A stretch of DNA of 41,210 nt from the NCBI GenBank assembly GCA_029007115.1, contig JAQXHG010000044.1:1-41210 (forward strand). Reading direction: 5' to 3'. This document shows, piece after piece, positions 16,364 to 23,707 of the stretch; position 1 is the stretch's first letter, and the number at the start of each line of letters is the position of its first letter. The notes below the pieces were generated by a model. The model searched no databases, was not told the DNA's origin, and saw nothing but the letters and a program-made list of their open reading frames with translations. This stretch comes from a bacterium (lineage in GTDB: Bacteria > Bacillota_I > Bacilli_A > RF39 > UBA660). The position numbers and the translations under genes are program-made.

Positions 16364-16765
16364 ATGTATAAATTTGATATTATTGATATTACTATAGATA
16401 GAAAATATGAAATAGAAAAAATAGTTGAAGAATATTATCAAGTTTCTAGTATTCCTGATTTTAATGATTTATTAGTATATGCATTTGGTAAAACATTATT
16501 AACGAAAGAAGATATAAAATATTTATATTGTGCTTTTTATTTACCAATTGATAAATTTAAATTATTAGTTAATGAATATAAACAATTAGGTTATAAAGAT
16601 GATGAGATAATAAATTATTTAAAAGAAATATTAATAGAAAATAAATTAACTATTATTAAAAATGAAGAATTTTTTGATAAAATAGTTAAGCAGAGAATGA
16701 AAGATATAAATGAATATGGTTTATATAGTAATGAAAAAGGAAGAAAAAAAGCATTGAAAAAATAA
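16364..16765 (+). CDS. Unknown cytoplasmic protein, paralogue of the next gene
   Basis: 133 residues, charged, with no signal or membrane segment; predicted mostly helical. The core (about 15-95) aligns with the next protein: IEKIVEEYY versus LELIVKEYL, then LLVYAFGKTLLT versus LVVFASDKCLLT, and YLYCAFYLPIDKFK versus YLYDALYLPFEEFK. The C-terminus is basic (KGRKKALKK). Start ATG 16364 with GGAGG nine bases upstream. I do not recognise the family. The two genes lie 40 bases apart, likely in one transcript. Confidence 0.65.
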   Translation: MYKFDIIDITIDRKYEIEKIVEEYYQVSSIPDFNDLLVYAFGKTLLTKEDIKYLYCAFYLPIDKFKLLVNEYKQLGYKDDEIINYLKEILIENKLTIIKNEEFFDKIVKQRMKDINEYGLYSNEKGRKKALKK

Positions 16766-16805
16766 ATTTCATGTGATATCTTAATGTCGTTTAGGAGGTT
16801 TTAAT

Positions 16806-17252
16806 ATGTTTGGAATAAAAAAAGAAATAGATCCATATTATATGTATAGATTAGAATTAATTGTAAAAGAATATTTAGAAAATACAGATGATAAAGATTA
16901 TAATAAACTTGTAGTATTTGCTTCTGATAAGTGTCTTTTAACTGCTGAAAATTCAGATTATCTATATGATGCATTATATTTACCATTTGAAGAATTCAAA
17001 GAAATAATTATCGAATTTGATCAAAATCATTTTACTCAAAGAGATGAATTAGATTTTATAAAGTCACTTATTTCTAAGTATGAAAATAATCCTGTTTTAA
17101 GTAGAAAACTCGGAAAGAAAAAATATAATAATATGTCTATTAAAAAAGAACTTATTAAAAGAGTTATTCAAGTAAGAAAAATAATGGATTATGAGAATAA
17201 ATATGGAGAATTTTTATCTTTTAATAATCCAAAAATGAAACTATCTAAATAG
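16806..17252 (+). CDS. Unknown cytoplasmic protein, paralogue of the previous gene
   Basis: 148 residues, soluble and charged, with the same core as its neighbour (YLYDALYLPFEEFKEIIIEF) followed by a longer basic C-terminal part (LGKKKYNNMSIKKELIKRVIQVRK). Start ATG 16806 behind AGGAGG (16793-16798). A terminator overlaps the last codons. The pair looks like an old tandem duplication: the aligned positions are mostly similar rather than identical. Function unknown. Confidence 0.65.
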   Translation: MFGIKKEIDPYYMYRLELIVKEYLENTDDKDYNKLVVFASDKCLLTAENSDYLYDALYLPFEEFKEIIIEFDQNHFTQRDELDFIKSLISKYENNPVLSRKLGKKKYNNMSIKKELIKRVIQVRKIMDYENKYGEFLSFNNPKMKLSK

Positions 17253-17269
17253 AAGGTAGTTATTTTTTT
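17239..17269 (+). terminator. Terminator after the paralogous pair
   Basis: AACTATCT (17239-17246) pairs with AGGTAGTT (17254-17261, one G-U), followed by ATTTTTTTG. It overlaps the stop codon. Confidence 0.75.
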
Positions 17270-17329
17270 GTAAGTAATATTGGTTGACTATAAATATCTT
17301 TTTTAATTATTTATTTAAAAAAGAGTATA

Positions 17330-17338
17330 TGCTAAAAT
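17330..17338 (+). promoter_or_regulatory. Extended -10 of the M48 protease gene
   Basis: TGC (17330-17332) then TAAAAT (17333-17338), 24 bases before the start codon. TTGACT occurs at 17284-17289 but is too far away to be its -35. Confidence 0.45.
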
Positions 17339-17362
17339 AAAATTATAAAGAAAGAGGTATTT

Positions 17363-18952
17363 ATGAAAAAAAATTTATTAGGAATATCGTTAATTACTAT
17401 GGGAATTTTATATGGAATGCTTAGTGTTATAGTCTTTTTTATATGTCTTTTATGTGATATTGAAATTAGTCTTGTAATATTTATTTCTATAATTATATTT
17501 ATTATTCAATTTTTAGTTTCACCTATATTAACAGATATATCAATGAAGTGGTTTTATAAAGCAAGTTTTGATGCAGAAATTCCTGAATATTTAAAAAATG
17601 AAATTACTAAGATGTGTACTAATCATAAAATGAATTATCCTAAAATAGGAGTTATCATGGATGGCGCACCTAATGCATTTACTTATGGTCTAACCAAGAA
17701 TAATGCTAGGATTGTTATTACTCGCGGTTTACTTGAACTATTAAATGAAAAAGAGGTAGTAGGGGTAATTGCTCATGAAATAGGTCATGCAGTTCATTAT
17801 GACATGATATTTATGTGTGTAGCACAATTAGTTCCATTAGTATTATATTATGTTTATAATGTGTTTGCTGATAATGCTGATAATGACGATGATAAATTAG
17901 CAATAGTTGGATTAATTGCTTATATATTTTACATTATATCTCAATATGTAATATTATGGTTATCTAGAACAAGAGAGTATTATGCTGATGAGTTTGCAAT
18001 ATTAGAAACAAAAGATCCTAATTCATTTGCTGAGGCATTAGTTAAGATAGGATATGGGTTAACTGCTTCATCTTCTAAAAATGCTAAATTATCTGTTTCT
18101 AAGCCAAATACTTTAGGTATATTTGATGCCAAGACATCTAAATCTTTAATTGTTAGTAGTTATAATAATGGTGGTGTATCTAAAGAAAATATAAAGAATG
18201 CTATGAAATGGGAAAAATGGAATATATGGGCAAAGTATTATGAATTTTTTTCAACCCATCCTCTGATATCAAAAAGACTTGAAGCAATTTCTAATAGAAG
18301 TAAAGAATTTAATCAAGAACCATATATTGTATTTGATGAAAAAAGACCTGAAAGTTATATAGATGATTTCTTTTATGAATTATTTTTAATATGTAGTGGA
18401 ACTATAATATTTATATTATTTATAGTATTATTTTATTTATATACTCAAACTGATAATATTTTATATATTAATCTTTGTATTTTTTTACCATTTATATTCT
18501 TCTTAATTGAATTATTTAAATATAATAGGTCACATAAAAATAACAATTATAAAAATTATAAGATTTCAGATTTACTATCAATTGTCAAAGTCTCTAGTGT
18601 AACTAGCATACCATGTATAATTGAAGGTGAAGTAATTGGAAAAGGAGACCCAGGATGTATATTTGATGAAGATTTTGTTATAAAAGATGATACTGGTATA
18701 ATATTTATTGACTATAAAAGAGTAATAAGTTTTATGAATATGGTAGATGGTTTAACTAAAACAAAGAGCTTATTTGGTAAAAAAGTTAAGATAAAAGGTT
18801 GGTATAGAAGAAACCCGGTTCCATATATTGAAATATATGAGATGGAAGTAGAGGGATGCAAGAATAAGCGTTTCTATTCTAGCTTAATAAATAAGATAAT
18901 CTTAACTATATTTATTATTATTAGTTTATTATTTATTATATGTTTCATATAA
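17363..18952 (+). CDS. M48 family membrane metalloprotease with extra C-terminal domain
   Basis: 529 residues. Two N-terminal membrane helices (about 5-55) precede the protease domain with AHEIGHAVH (zinc ligands His138 and His142, catalytic Glu139) and the third ligand in REYYADEFA. This is an HtpX/Ste24-like arrangement. Past residue about 330 come two more helices, then a beta-rich segment (about 405-495: IIEGEVIGKG, FVIKDDTGIIFIDY, VKIKGWYRR) that reads like an OB or NfeD-like fold, and a final helix. Ordinary HtpX is about 290 residues, so the C-terminal half is an addition. Likely role is membrane-protein quality control. Start ATG 17363 with AGAGGT. Confidence 0.85.
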   Translation: MKKNLLGISLITMGILYGMLSVIVFFICLLCDIEISLVIFISIIIFIIQFLVSPILTDISMKWFYKASFDAEIPEYLKNEITKMCTNHKMNYPKIGVIMDGAPNAFTYGLTKNNARIVITRGLLELLNEKEVVGVIAHEIGHAVHYDMIFMCVAQLVPLVLYYVYNVFADNADNDDDKLAIVGLIAYIFYIISQYVILWLSRTREYYADEFAILETKDPNSFAEALVKIGYGLTASSSKNAKLSVSKPNTLGIFDAKTSKSLIVSSYNNGGVSKENIKNAMKWEKWNIWAKYYEFFSTHPLISKRLEAISNRSKEFNQEPYIVFDEKRPESYIDDFFYELFLICSGTIIFILFIVLFYLYTQTDNILYINLCIFLPFIFFLIELFKYNRSHKNNNYKNYKISDLLSIVKVSSVTSIPCIIEGEVIGKGDPGCIFDEDFVIKDDTGIIFIDYKRVISFMNMVDGLTKTKSLFGKKVKIKGWYRRNPVPYIEIYEMEVEGCKNKRFYSSLINKIILTIFIIISLLFIICFI

Positions 18953-18954
18953 TT

Positions 18955-18990
18955 AGTATAAAATAAATCGATTTTATACTTTTTAAAATT
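18955..18990 (+). terminator. Terminator after the M48 gene
   Basis: AGTATAAAAT (18955-18964) pairs over 10 bp with ATTTTATACT (18971-18980), followed by TTTTAAAATT. Confidence 0.7.
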
Positions 18991-19010
18991 TTATTAAAAT
19001 ATAGGTATTA

Positions 19011-19039
19011 TTGACAAACAATATCTTTTGCCGTAAAAT
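19011..19039 (+). promoter_or_regulatory. Promoter of gpsB-rnpB
   Basis: Perfect TTGACA (19011-19016), a 17-bp spacer and TAAAAT (19034-19039). One of the strongest promoters in the window, as expected if it also feeds the RNase P RNA gene downstream. Confidence 0.8.
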
Positions 19040-19060
19040 TATATTGGAAGAGAGGCTAAA

Positions 19061-19375
19061 ATGATGTATGAGGAAAAGCAATTTCTAACTGCTAGGGAGA
19101 TATTAGAAAAAGATTTTAAAATTGATGCTAGAGGTTATAGACCACAAGAAGTGGATCAATTTTTAGATTTAGTTATAAAAGATTATGTAGAATTTGATAC
19201 TCTTAAAAAGAAATTAATAAATGAAATTAGAGCATTAGAAACAGAAAATTCAAAGTTAAAAGCAGAAGTTAGAAATTTAAAAGCATCATTAGATATAGCA
19301 GGCTCTAAAGGAGTTACTAATGTTGATTTATTAAAGCGAATTAGTGATTTAGAAAAAGTAGTATATGGAGAATAA
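19061..19375 (+). CDS. gpsB: Cell division protein GpsB (DivIVA family)
   Basis: GpsB is a small coiled-coil adaptor that links peptidoglycan synthases to the division site. The 104 residues carry the DivIVA N-terminal domain (AREILEKDFKIDARGYRPQE, then VDQFLDLVIKDY), a Leu/Lys/Glu coiled coil (about 45-80), and the C-terminal trimerisation segment NVDLLKRISDLEKVVYG that is specific to GpsB. Start ATG 19061 (a second ATG follows at once) behind GAGAGG. Its stop codon lies inside the first strand of the RNase P RNA P1 helix. Adjacency to rnpB is conserved in Bacilli. Confidence 0.93.
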   Translation: MMYEEKQFLTAREILEKDFKIDARGYRPQEVDQFLDLVIKDYVEFDTLKKKLINEIRALETENSKLKAEVRNLKASLDIAGSKGVTNVDLLKRISDLEKVVYGE

Positions 19376-19722
19376 TTTTTAAGACATACGCTGCATAAAT
19401 TTTATGTAGAGGAAAGTCCATGCTCACTCATGCTGGAATGCATGGTAATGTTCGTGCTAGGGGAAAAAATAACCCTAGGTAGTACTTTGTACTAACGGCT
19501 TTGAAATAATCAAGTCCTGATTAAAGTAAATATAAAAGTGCCATAGAGACGAGATTGTTAGGAATAACAATTGTGGAACGGGGTAAACCCCACGAGTGAG
19601 AAACCCAAATTTGGTAGGGGAACTCTTACAAATGAATAAATAAAGGAGTAAGGGAAAGAGAAATCTTTAGATAGATGTATGTCACCTTTTAAGGTACAGA
19701 ACATGGCTTATTAAAAATTATT
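19371..19722 (+). ncRNA. rnpB: RNase P RNA, B type
   Basis: The catalytic RNA that removes tRNA 5' leaders. Recognised by GAGGAAAGTCCATGCTC (19411-19427), the block with GGAACGGGGTAAACCCC, GAGTGAGAAACCCAAATTTG and GGTAGGGGAAC, and the closing ACAGAACATGGCTTAT (19696-19711). The order and spacing follow the Bacillus-type molecule. The ends are set by an exact 12-bp P1 helix: AATAATTTTTAA (19371-19382) with TTAAAAATTATT (19711-19722). P1 is followed by TTTATTAT and so can also act as terminator. The 5' strand of P1 includes the gpsB stop codon, so the RNA is probably processed from the gpsB transcript. Confidence 0.93.
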
Positions 19723-19744
19723 TTTATTATATAGGAGATTAATT

Positions 19745-20245
19745 GTGAAAGAAATAGGAGATGCGTTTAGAGAAGCGAGAGGGGAAATTGGTATTTCAAA
19801 AGAAGAAGTTATAAAAGATTTAAATATAACTGAAAGCCAACTAGATAACTTAGAAGATGGAAATGTTAATGCATTTAAAGATGTTTTTTTTCTAAAAGAC
19901 ATAATAAAGAAATATTCTAAATATTTAAATTTAGATGAAGATGAAATTATAGATAAATTTAACGATTTTATATTTGGTTATACATCTAGAATACCACTTG
20001 ATGAAATATTAGAGCAAACAAAGGAAATAAATATTCTTGAACTTAAAAATAAAGAAAATAAAATAGTTTCACCTTATACTAATCCGACTAAGAAAAAAAA
20101 TAATACAAAAAATATAATAATATATACATTATCAGTTATTATTTTTGTTATACTTGTAGTATTAATTGTAAAAATTGTTACCAATAAAGAACATATTATT
20201 TTAGAAAATAGTTTTATAGTAGTAAAAAATGGAGGAATGTATTAA
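19745..20245 (+). CDS. RodZ-like HTH membrane protein, short form
   Basis: 166 residues. An N-terminal HTH_25-type domain (GDAFREARGEIGISKEEVIKD, then NITESQLDNLEDGN and FFLKDIIKKYSKYLNLD) is followed by a basic linker (TKKKNNTKN) and one membrane helix (about 124-146). Only about 20 residues lie outside. RodZ links MreB to the elongation machinery and is normally near 300 residues with an external DUF4115 beta domain, which is missing here. GTG start 19745 with AGGAGA upstream. The stop overlaps pgsA by one base. rodZ-pgsA-cinA-recA is the Bacilli order; cinA is absent. Confidence 0.8.
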   Translation: MKEIGDAFREARGEIGISKEEVIKDLNITESQLDNLEDGNVNAFKDVFFLKDIIKKYSKYLNLDEDEIIDKFNDFIFGYTSRIPLDEILEQTKEINILELKNKENKIVSPYTNPTKKKNNTKNIIIYTLSVIIFVILVVLIVKIVTNKEHIILENSFIVVKNGGMY

Positions 20246-20844
20246 TGAATGTACCTAATAAAATTACATTATGCAGAATAGCATTATCTATAATACTTAT
20301 GATATTAATGATATTTCCTGTTGAAAAGGTTGGAATTGTCTTTCCAGAAATTAGTATTGAAGGCAAATTTATTATGGATAGTAAGTATTTAATTTGTGGT
20401 GTCATTTTTATGATAGCATCATTAACAGATTTTATAGATGGATATTTAGCTAGAAAATACAATTTAGTAACGGATATGGGTAAAGTAATGGATGCGATTG
20501 CTGATAAAATATTAGTTAATGGAGTATTAATTATATTTGCTGTTATTGGATGGATTAGTGTAATTGTTCCTTTGATAATAGTTTGTAGAGATATAGCAGT
20601 TGATTCAATTAAAATGGTAGCTGGTAGTAAAAATGGTGCAGTTGCTGCATCTAAAACTGGTAAATTAAAAACAGCTTTTATGATGAGTGGTTTAACAATA
20701 TTATTTTTCTATAACTTACCATTTTCATTGTTTGGTATTAATAAAGTTGCAGAAGTATTAATAATGATTGCATGTATTTTATCAGTAATAAGTGGTGTAG
20801 AATATTACAATAAAAATAAAAAATATATAATAAATTCTAAGTAA
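20245..20844 (+). CDS. pgsA: CDP-diacylglycerol-glycerol-3-phosphate 3-phosphatidyltransferase
   Basis: It makes phosphatidylglycerol phosphate, the first committed step to phosphatidylglycerol. The 199 residues show the CDP-alcohol phosphotransferase motif D65-G-x2-A69-R-x8-G79-x3-D83-x3-D87 (FIDGYLARKY, GKVMDAIADK). About five or six membrane helices surround it. Start ATG 20245 overlaps the rodZ-like stop (TAATG). A terminator follows directly, so recA is separate. Confidence 0.94.
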   Translation: MNVPNKITLCRIALSIILMILMIFPVEKVGIVFPEISIEGKFIMDSKYLICGVIFMIASLTDFIDGYLARKYNLVTDMGKVMDAIADKILVNGVLIIFAVIGWISVIVPLIIVCRDIAVDSIKMVAGSKNGAVAASKTGKLKTAFMMSGLTILFFYNLPFSLFGINKVAEVLIMIACILSVISGVEYYNKNKKYIINSK

Positions 20845-20864
20845 CATCATGTTACTTTTTTTAT
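20839..20864 (+). terminator. Terminator after pgsA
   Basis: AAGTAAC (20839-20845) pairs with GTTACTT (20851-20857) around a 5-base loop, followed by TTTTTTTAT. It begins in the last codon of pgsA. Confidence 0.8.
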
Positions 20865-21019
20865 GCAATTAAATGTTTGTATTTTTGAAAGCAAAATATT
20901 TAAAATTATATAAAATTGTTTTTTTAATGTAATATTAAAGTAACATTATAATTTCTAGTTAGGCAAATAAGGTATAATTCAATTATTGAATATATATTTT
21001 GAGCAAAATTAAAAAATCA
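20865..21019. other. Non-coding stretch upstream of recA with two orphan -10-like sites
   Basis: No convincing ORF on either strand. TATAAT occurs at 20947-20952 and 20973-20978 on the plus strand without a matched -35. A small inverted pair TTCAA/TTGAA lies at 20978-20990. One of these could be a second recA promoter or could start a small RNA; I cannot tell which. Confidence 0.35.
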
Positions 21020-21072
21020 CAAAAATATGTTCGTAAAAAAATATTGACAAAGAAAAATATTTGTTTTAGAAT
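21020..21072 (+). promoter_or_regulatory. recA promoter with a candidate LexA half-site
   Basis: TTGACA (21044-21049), a 17-bp spacer and TAGAAT (21067-21072) make a strong promoter. Just upstream, CAAAAATATGTTCG (21020-21033) matches the Gram-positive LexA box CGAAC-N4-GTTCG at 8 of 10 fixed positions, with a perfect right half. The promoter call is firm; the LexA site is tentative. Confidence 0.65.
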
Positions 21073-21096
21073 TAAAGTAATGAAGGAGAAAACATT

Positions 21097-22134
21097 ATGA
21101 AAAAAGAAAAAGATAAAGCATTGGAACAAGTTTTAGCTGATATAGAAAAGCAATTTGGTAAAGGTGCTATAATGAAATTAGGAGAAAAAGGTGTTAGTAA
21201 TATAGATGTTGTATCAAGTGGTTCTATCGCACTTGATCAAGCCCTTGGTGTTGGTGGCTATCCTAAAGGAAGAATTATTGAAATATTTGGTCCAGAATCA
21301 AGCGGAAAAACAACAATAGCTCTTCATGCTATTGCTGAAGTACAAAAAACTGGTGGAAAAGCAGCATTCATTGATGCAGAGCACGCTTTAGATCCTGTAT
21401 ATGCTAAGAAATTAGGAGTAGATACTGATGAATTACTATTAAGCCAACCTGATACTGGTGAACAAGCATTAGAAATAACAGAAGCATTAGTTAGAAGTGG
21501 TGCAATGAGTATTATTGTAATTGACTCAGTTGCGGCACTTGTTCCTCAAGCTGAAATAGAAGGAGAAATGGGAGATTCTCATGTAGGTCTTCAAGCAAGA
21601 CTTATGAGTCAAGCATTAAGAAAATTAGGTGGTATTATTAATAAAACTAATACTATATGTATTTTTATTAATCAATTAAGAGAAAAAGTTGGTATTATGT
21701 TTGGTAATCCTGAAACTACTCCAGGAGGTAGAGCTCTTAAGTTTTATTCATCTGTTAGATTAGATGTTAGAAGAGGCGAGCAAATAAAGGTAAATGGTGA
21801 AGCAATTGGAAATAAAACCGTTATAAAGGTAGTAAAAAATAAAGTGGCGCCTCCATTTAAAACAGCAGAAGTTGAAATTATGTATGGAGAAGGTGTATCA
21901 AAAATAGGAGAAGTAATTGATATAGCATCAAATGTTGGAATAATTGATAAAAGTGGTGCTTGGTTCAGTTATAAGGGAGAGAAAATTGGCCAAGGAAAAG
22001 AGAATGTTAAACTTGTATTAAAAAATAACCCTCAAATGTATAAAGAAATTGAAGGTAGAGTTAGAGAATCTTTATTTAATGTATCACCTAAAATAGAAGA
22101 AAATAAGAAAAAAACAACAAAAGAAGAAGAATAA
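21097..22134 (+). CDS. recA: Recombinase RecA
   Basis: RecA forms filaments on single-stranded DNA, carries out strand exchange and triggers LexA cleavage. The 345 residues include Walker A GPESSGKT (65-72), IDAEHALD, Walker [31 protein letters not shown] (DNA-binding loops) and a short Lys/Glu-rich tail. Length and motifs are normal. Start ATG 21097 with GAAGGAG. Own promoter; no clear terminator follows. Confidence 0.98.
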   Translation: MKKEKDKALEQVLADIEKQFGKGAIMKLGEKGVSNIDVVSSGSIALDQALGVGGYPKGRIIEIFGPESSGKTTIALHAIAEVQKTGGKAAFIDAEHALDPVYAKKLGVDTDELLLSQPDTGEQALEITEALVRSGAMSIIVIDSVAALVPQAEIEGEMGDSHVGLQARLMSQALRKLGGIINKTNTICIFINQLREKVGIMFGNPETTPGGRALKFYSSVRLDVRRGEQIKVNGEAIGNKTVIKVVKNKVAPPFKTAEVEIMYGEGVSKIGEVIDIASNVGIIDKSGAWFSYKGEKIGQGKENVKLVLKNNPQMYKEIEGRVRESLFNVSPKIEENKKKTTKEEE

Positions 22135-22177
22135 TTTAGTATTTAATTAACATAAGATAGATTAAAAAGAAAAAATA

Positions 22178-22186
22178 TGGTAAAAT
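22178..22186 (+). promoter_or_regulatory. Extended -10 of cysS
   Basis: TGG (22178-22180) then TAAAAT (22181-22186), about 28 bases before the chosen start. No good -35. The leader is far too short for a T-box, although many Firmicute tRNA-synthetase genes have one. Confidence 0.5.
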
Positions 22187-22214
22187 TTTCTTTATGAAGG
22201 AGAGTGAAAGACAT

Positions 22215-23621
22215 ATGTCACTAAAAGTATATAATACGATTAGTCGTAAAAAAGAAGAATTTATTCCATTATATGGAAATAATGTAGGTATGTATGTCTG
22301 TGGTCCTACTGTATATGGTTTTCCTCATTTGGGTCATGCTAAGAGTTATATTAGTTTTGATACTATTTATAGATATCTTAAATATAAAGGGTATAAAGTT
22401 AAATATGTTCAAAATATAACTGATGTTGGACATTTAGTCGGGGATGCTGATTCTGGGGAAAGCAAAGTAGAGAAACAAGCAAGAATAGAGCAAGTTGATC
22501 CATATCAAATAGCATACAAATACGAATTATCTTATTTTGATTGTATGGATAAATTAAATGTGTTAAAACCAGATATTTCTTGTAGAGCTACTGGTCATAT
22601 TATTGAAATAATTGATATGATAGAAAAATTAATAGATAAGGGATTTGCTTATGTAACAGATAATAATAATGTTTATTTTGATATATCAAAATTTAAAGAT
22701 TATGGAAAATTATCTAATAGAACATTAGATAATTCTGTTAGTGGAGAGAGAATTGAGATTGCTGATGATAAAAAGCGCCCAGAAGATTTTGCACTATGGA
22801 AAAAAGCTGATAATGGACATTTAATGAAATGGCCAAGTCCATGGGGTGAAGGTTATCCTGGATGGCATATTGAATGTTCAGTAATGTCTAAAAAATATTT
22901 AGGAGATACATTTGACATACATGGTGGAGGGATGGATAATATATTTCCACATCATGAATGTGAGATGGCTCAATCAACTTGTGCTAATGGATGTGATTTT
23001 GTTAAATATTTTATTCATAATAATTTAGTTACTGTTAATGGACAAAAAATGGGTAAGTCACTTGGTAATTTTATAACATTGCCAGATTTATTTAGTAAAT
23101 TTAATCCATTAGTTGTAAGATTTTATACATTATTATCACATTATAGAAAACCAACTGATTTTGATGATAATAAATTATTAGAAGCAAATAAGAGTTATGA
23201 TTCTATAGTTAAAGCATTATCTAAGGCTAGAAATAAAAAAATAGATGATGTCAATAAAGATGAAGAAATAGAAGAAATTAAAAATAAATTTTTAGAGGCA
23301 ATGGATGATGATTTTAATACGGCACTCGCAATTAGTTATTTATATGAATTAGTTAAAATTATTAATAAAACTGATGATGTAAATAAACTTTCTAACATTG
23401 TTAAATTCTTTGATGAAACTGTTAATCCAATATTAGGATTATCTTTTGAAGATAATGTCACTAGTAATAGGGAAGACGAATTAATTAATTTTATAATAAA
23501 ACTTAGAAGTCAAGCAAGAGAAGAAAAAAGATATGACTTATCAGATGAAATCAGAGATGAATTAATTAAAATGGGAATAACTTTAAAAGATTCAAGAGAA
23601 GGAACCACATATGAAAAATAG
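22215..23621 (+). CDS. cysS: Cysteinyl-tRNA synthetase
   Basis: Class I synthetase that charges tRNA-Cys. The 468 residues begin MSLKVYNTISRKKEEF and contain the HIGH-like PHLGHA, the zinc ligands (Cys in MYVCGPTVYG, Cys in WHIECS, and HHECEM), and KMGKS for KMSKS. The C-terminal anticodon-binding region includes LSDEIRDELIKMGITLKD. I start at ATG 22215 behind AAGGAG (22197-22202); the ATG at 22194 would put the ribosome site inside the gene. Length is usual. Not linked to cysE or mrnC, its neighbours in Bacillus. Confidence 0.97.
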   Translation: MSLKVYNTISRKKEEFIPLYGNNVGMYVCGPTVYGFPHLGHAKSYISFDTIYRYLKYKGYKVKYVQNITDVGHLVGDADSGESKVEKQARIEQVDPYQIAYKYELSYFDCMDKLNVLKPDISCRATGHIIEIIDMIEKLIDKGFAYVTDNNNVYFDISKFKDYGKLSNRTLDNSVSGERIEIADDKKRPEDFALWKKADNGHLMKWPSPWGEGYPGWHIECSVMSKKYLGDTFDIHGGGMDNIFPHHECEMAQSTCANGCDFVKYFIHNNLVTVNGQKMGKSLGNFITLPDLFSKFNPLVVRFYTLLSHYRKPTDFDDNKLLEANKSYDSIVKALSKARNKKIDDVNKDEEIEEIKNKFLEAMDDDFNTALAISYLYELVKIINKTDDVNKLSNIVKFFDETVNPILGLSFEDNVTSNREDELINFIIKLRSQAREEKRYDLSDEIRDELIKMGITLKDSREGTTYEK

Positions 23622-23645
23622 ACTTATATATTAAGTCTATTTTTG
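23615..23645 (+). terminator. Terminator after cysS
   Basis: AAAATAGACTTA (23615-23626) pairs over 12 bp with TAAGTCTATTTT (23632-23643) around a 5-base loop. It includes the stop codon. Confidence 0.85.
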
Positions 23646-23682
23646 TCATTTATTTTTACTTAAAAGATGAAGACTTTTATAG

Positions 23683-23688
23683 TATAAT
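23683..23688 (+). promoter_or_regulatory. -10 of the VanY-like gene
   Basis: TATAAT, 19 bases before the start codon, with a poor TTAAAA (23660-23665) as -35 at 17 bp. AGGTGA (23695-23700) is the ribosome site. Confidence 0.5.
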
Positions 23689-23707
23689 AAAAATAGGTGA
23701 ATTATAT

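Noticed and set aside
22135-22214. T-box leader upstream of cysS
   Set aside because: The whole gap after recA is 80 bases, much too short for a T-box, and no AGGGTGG-type motif is present.
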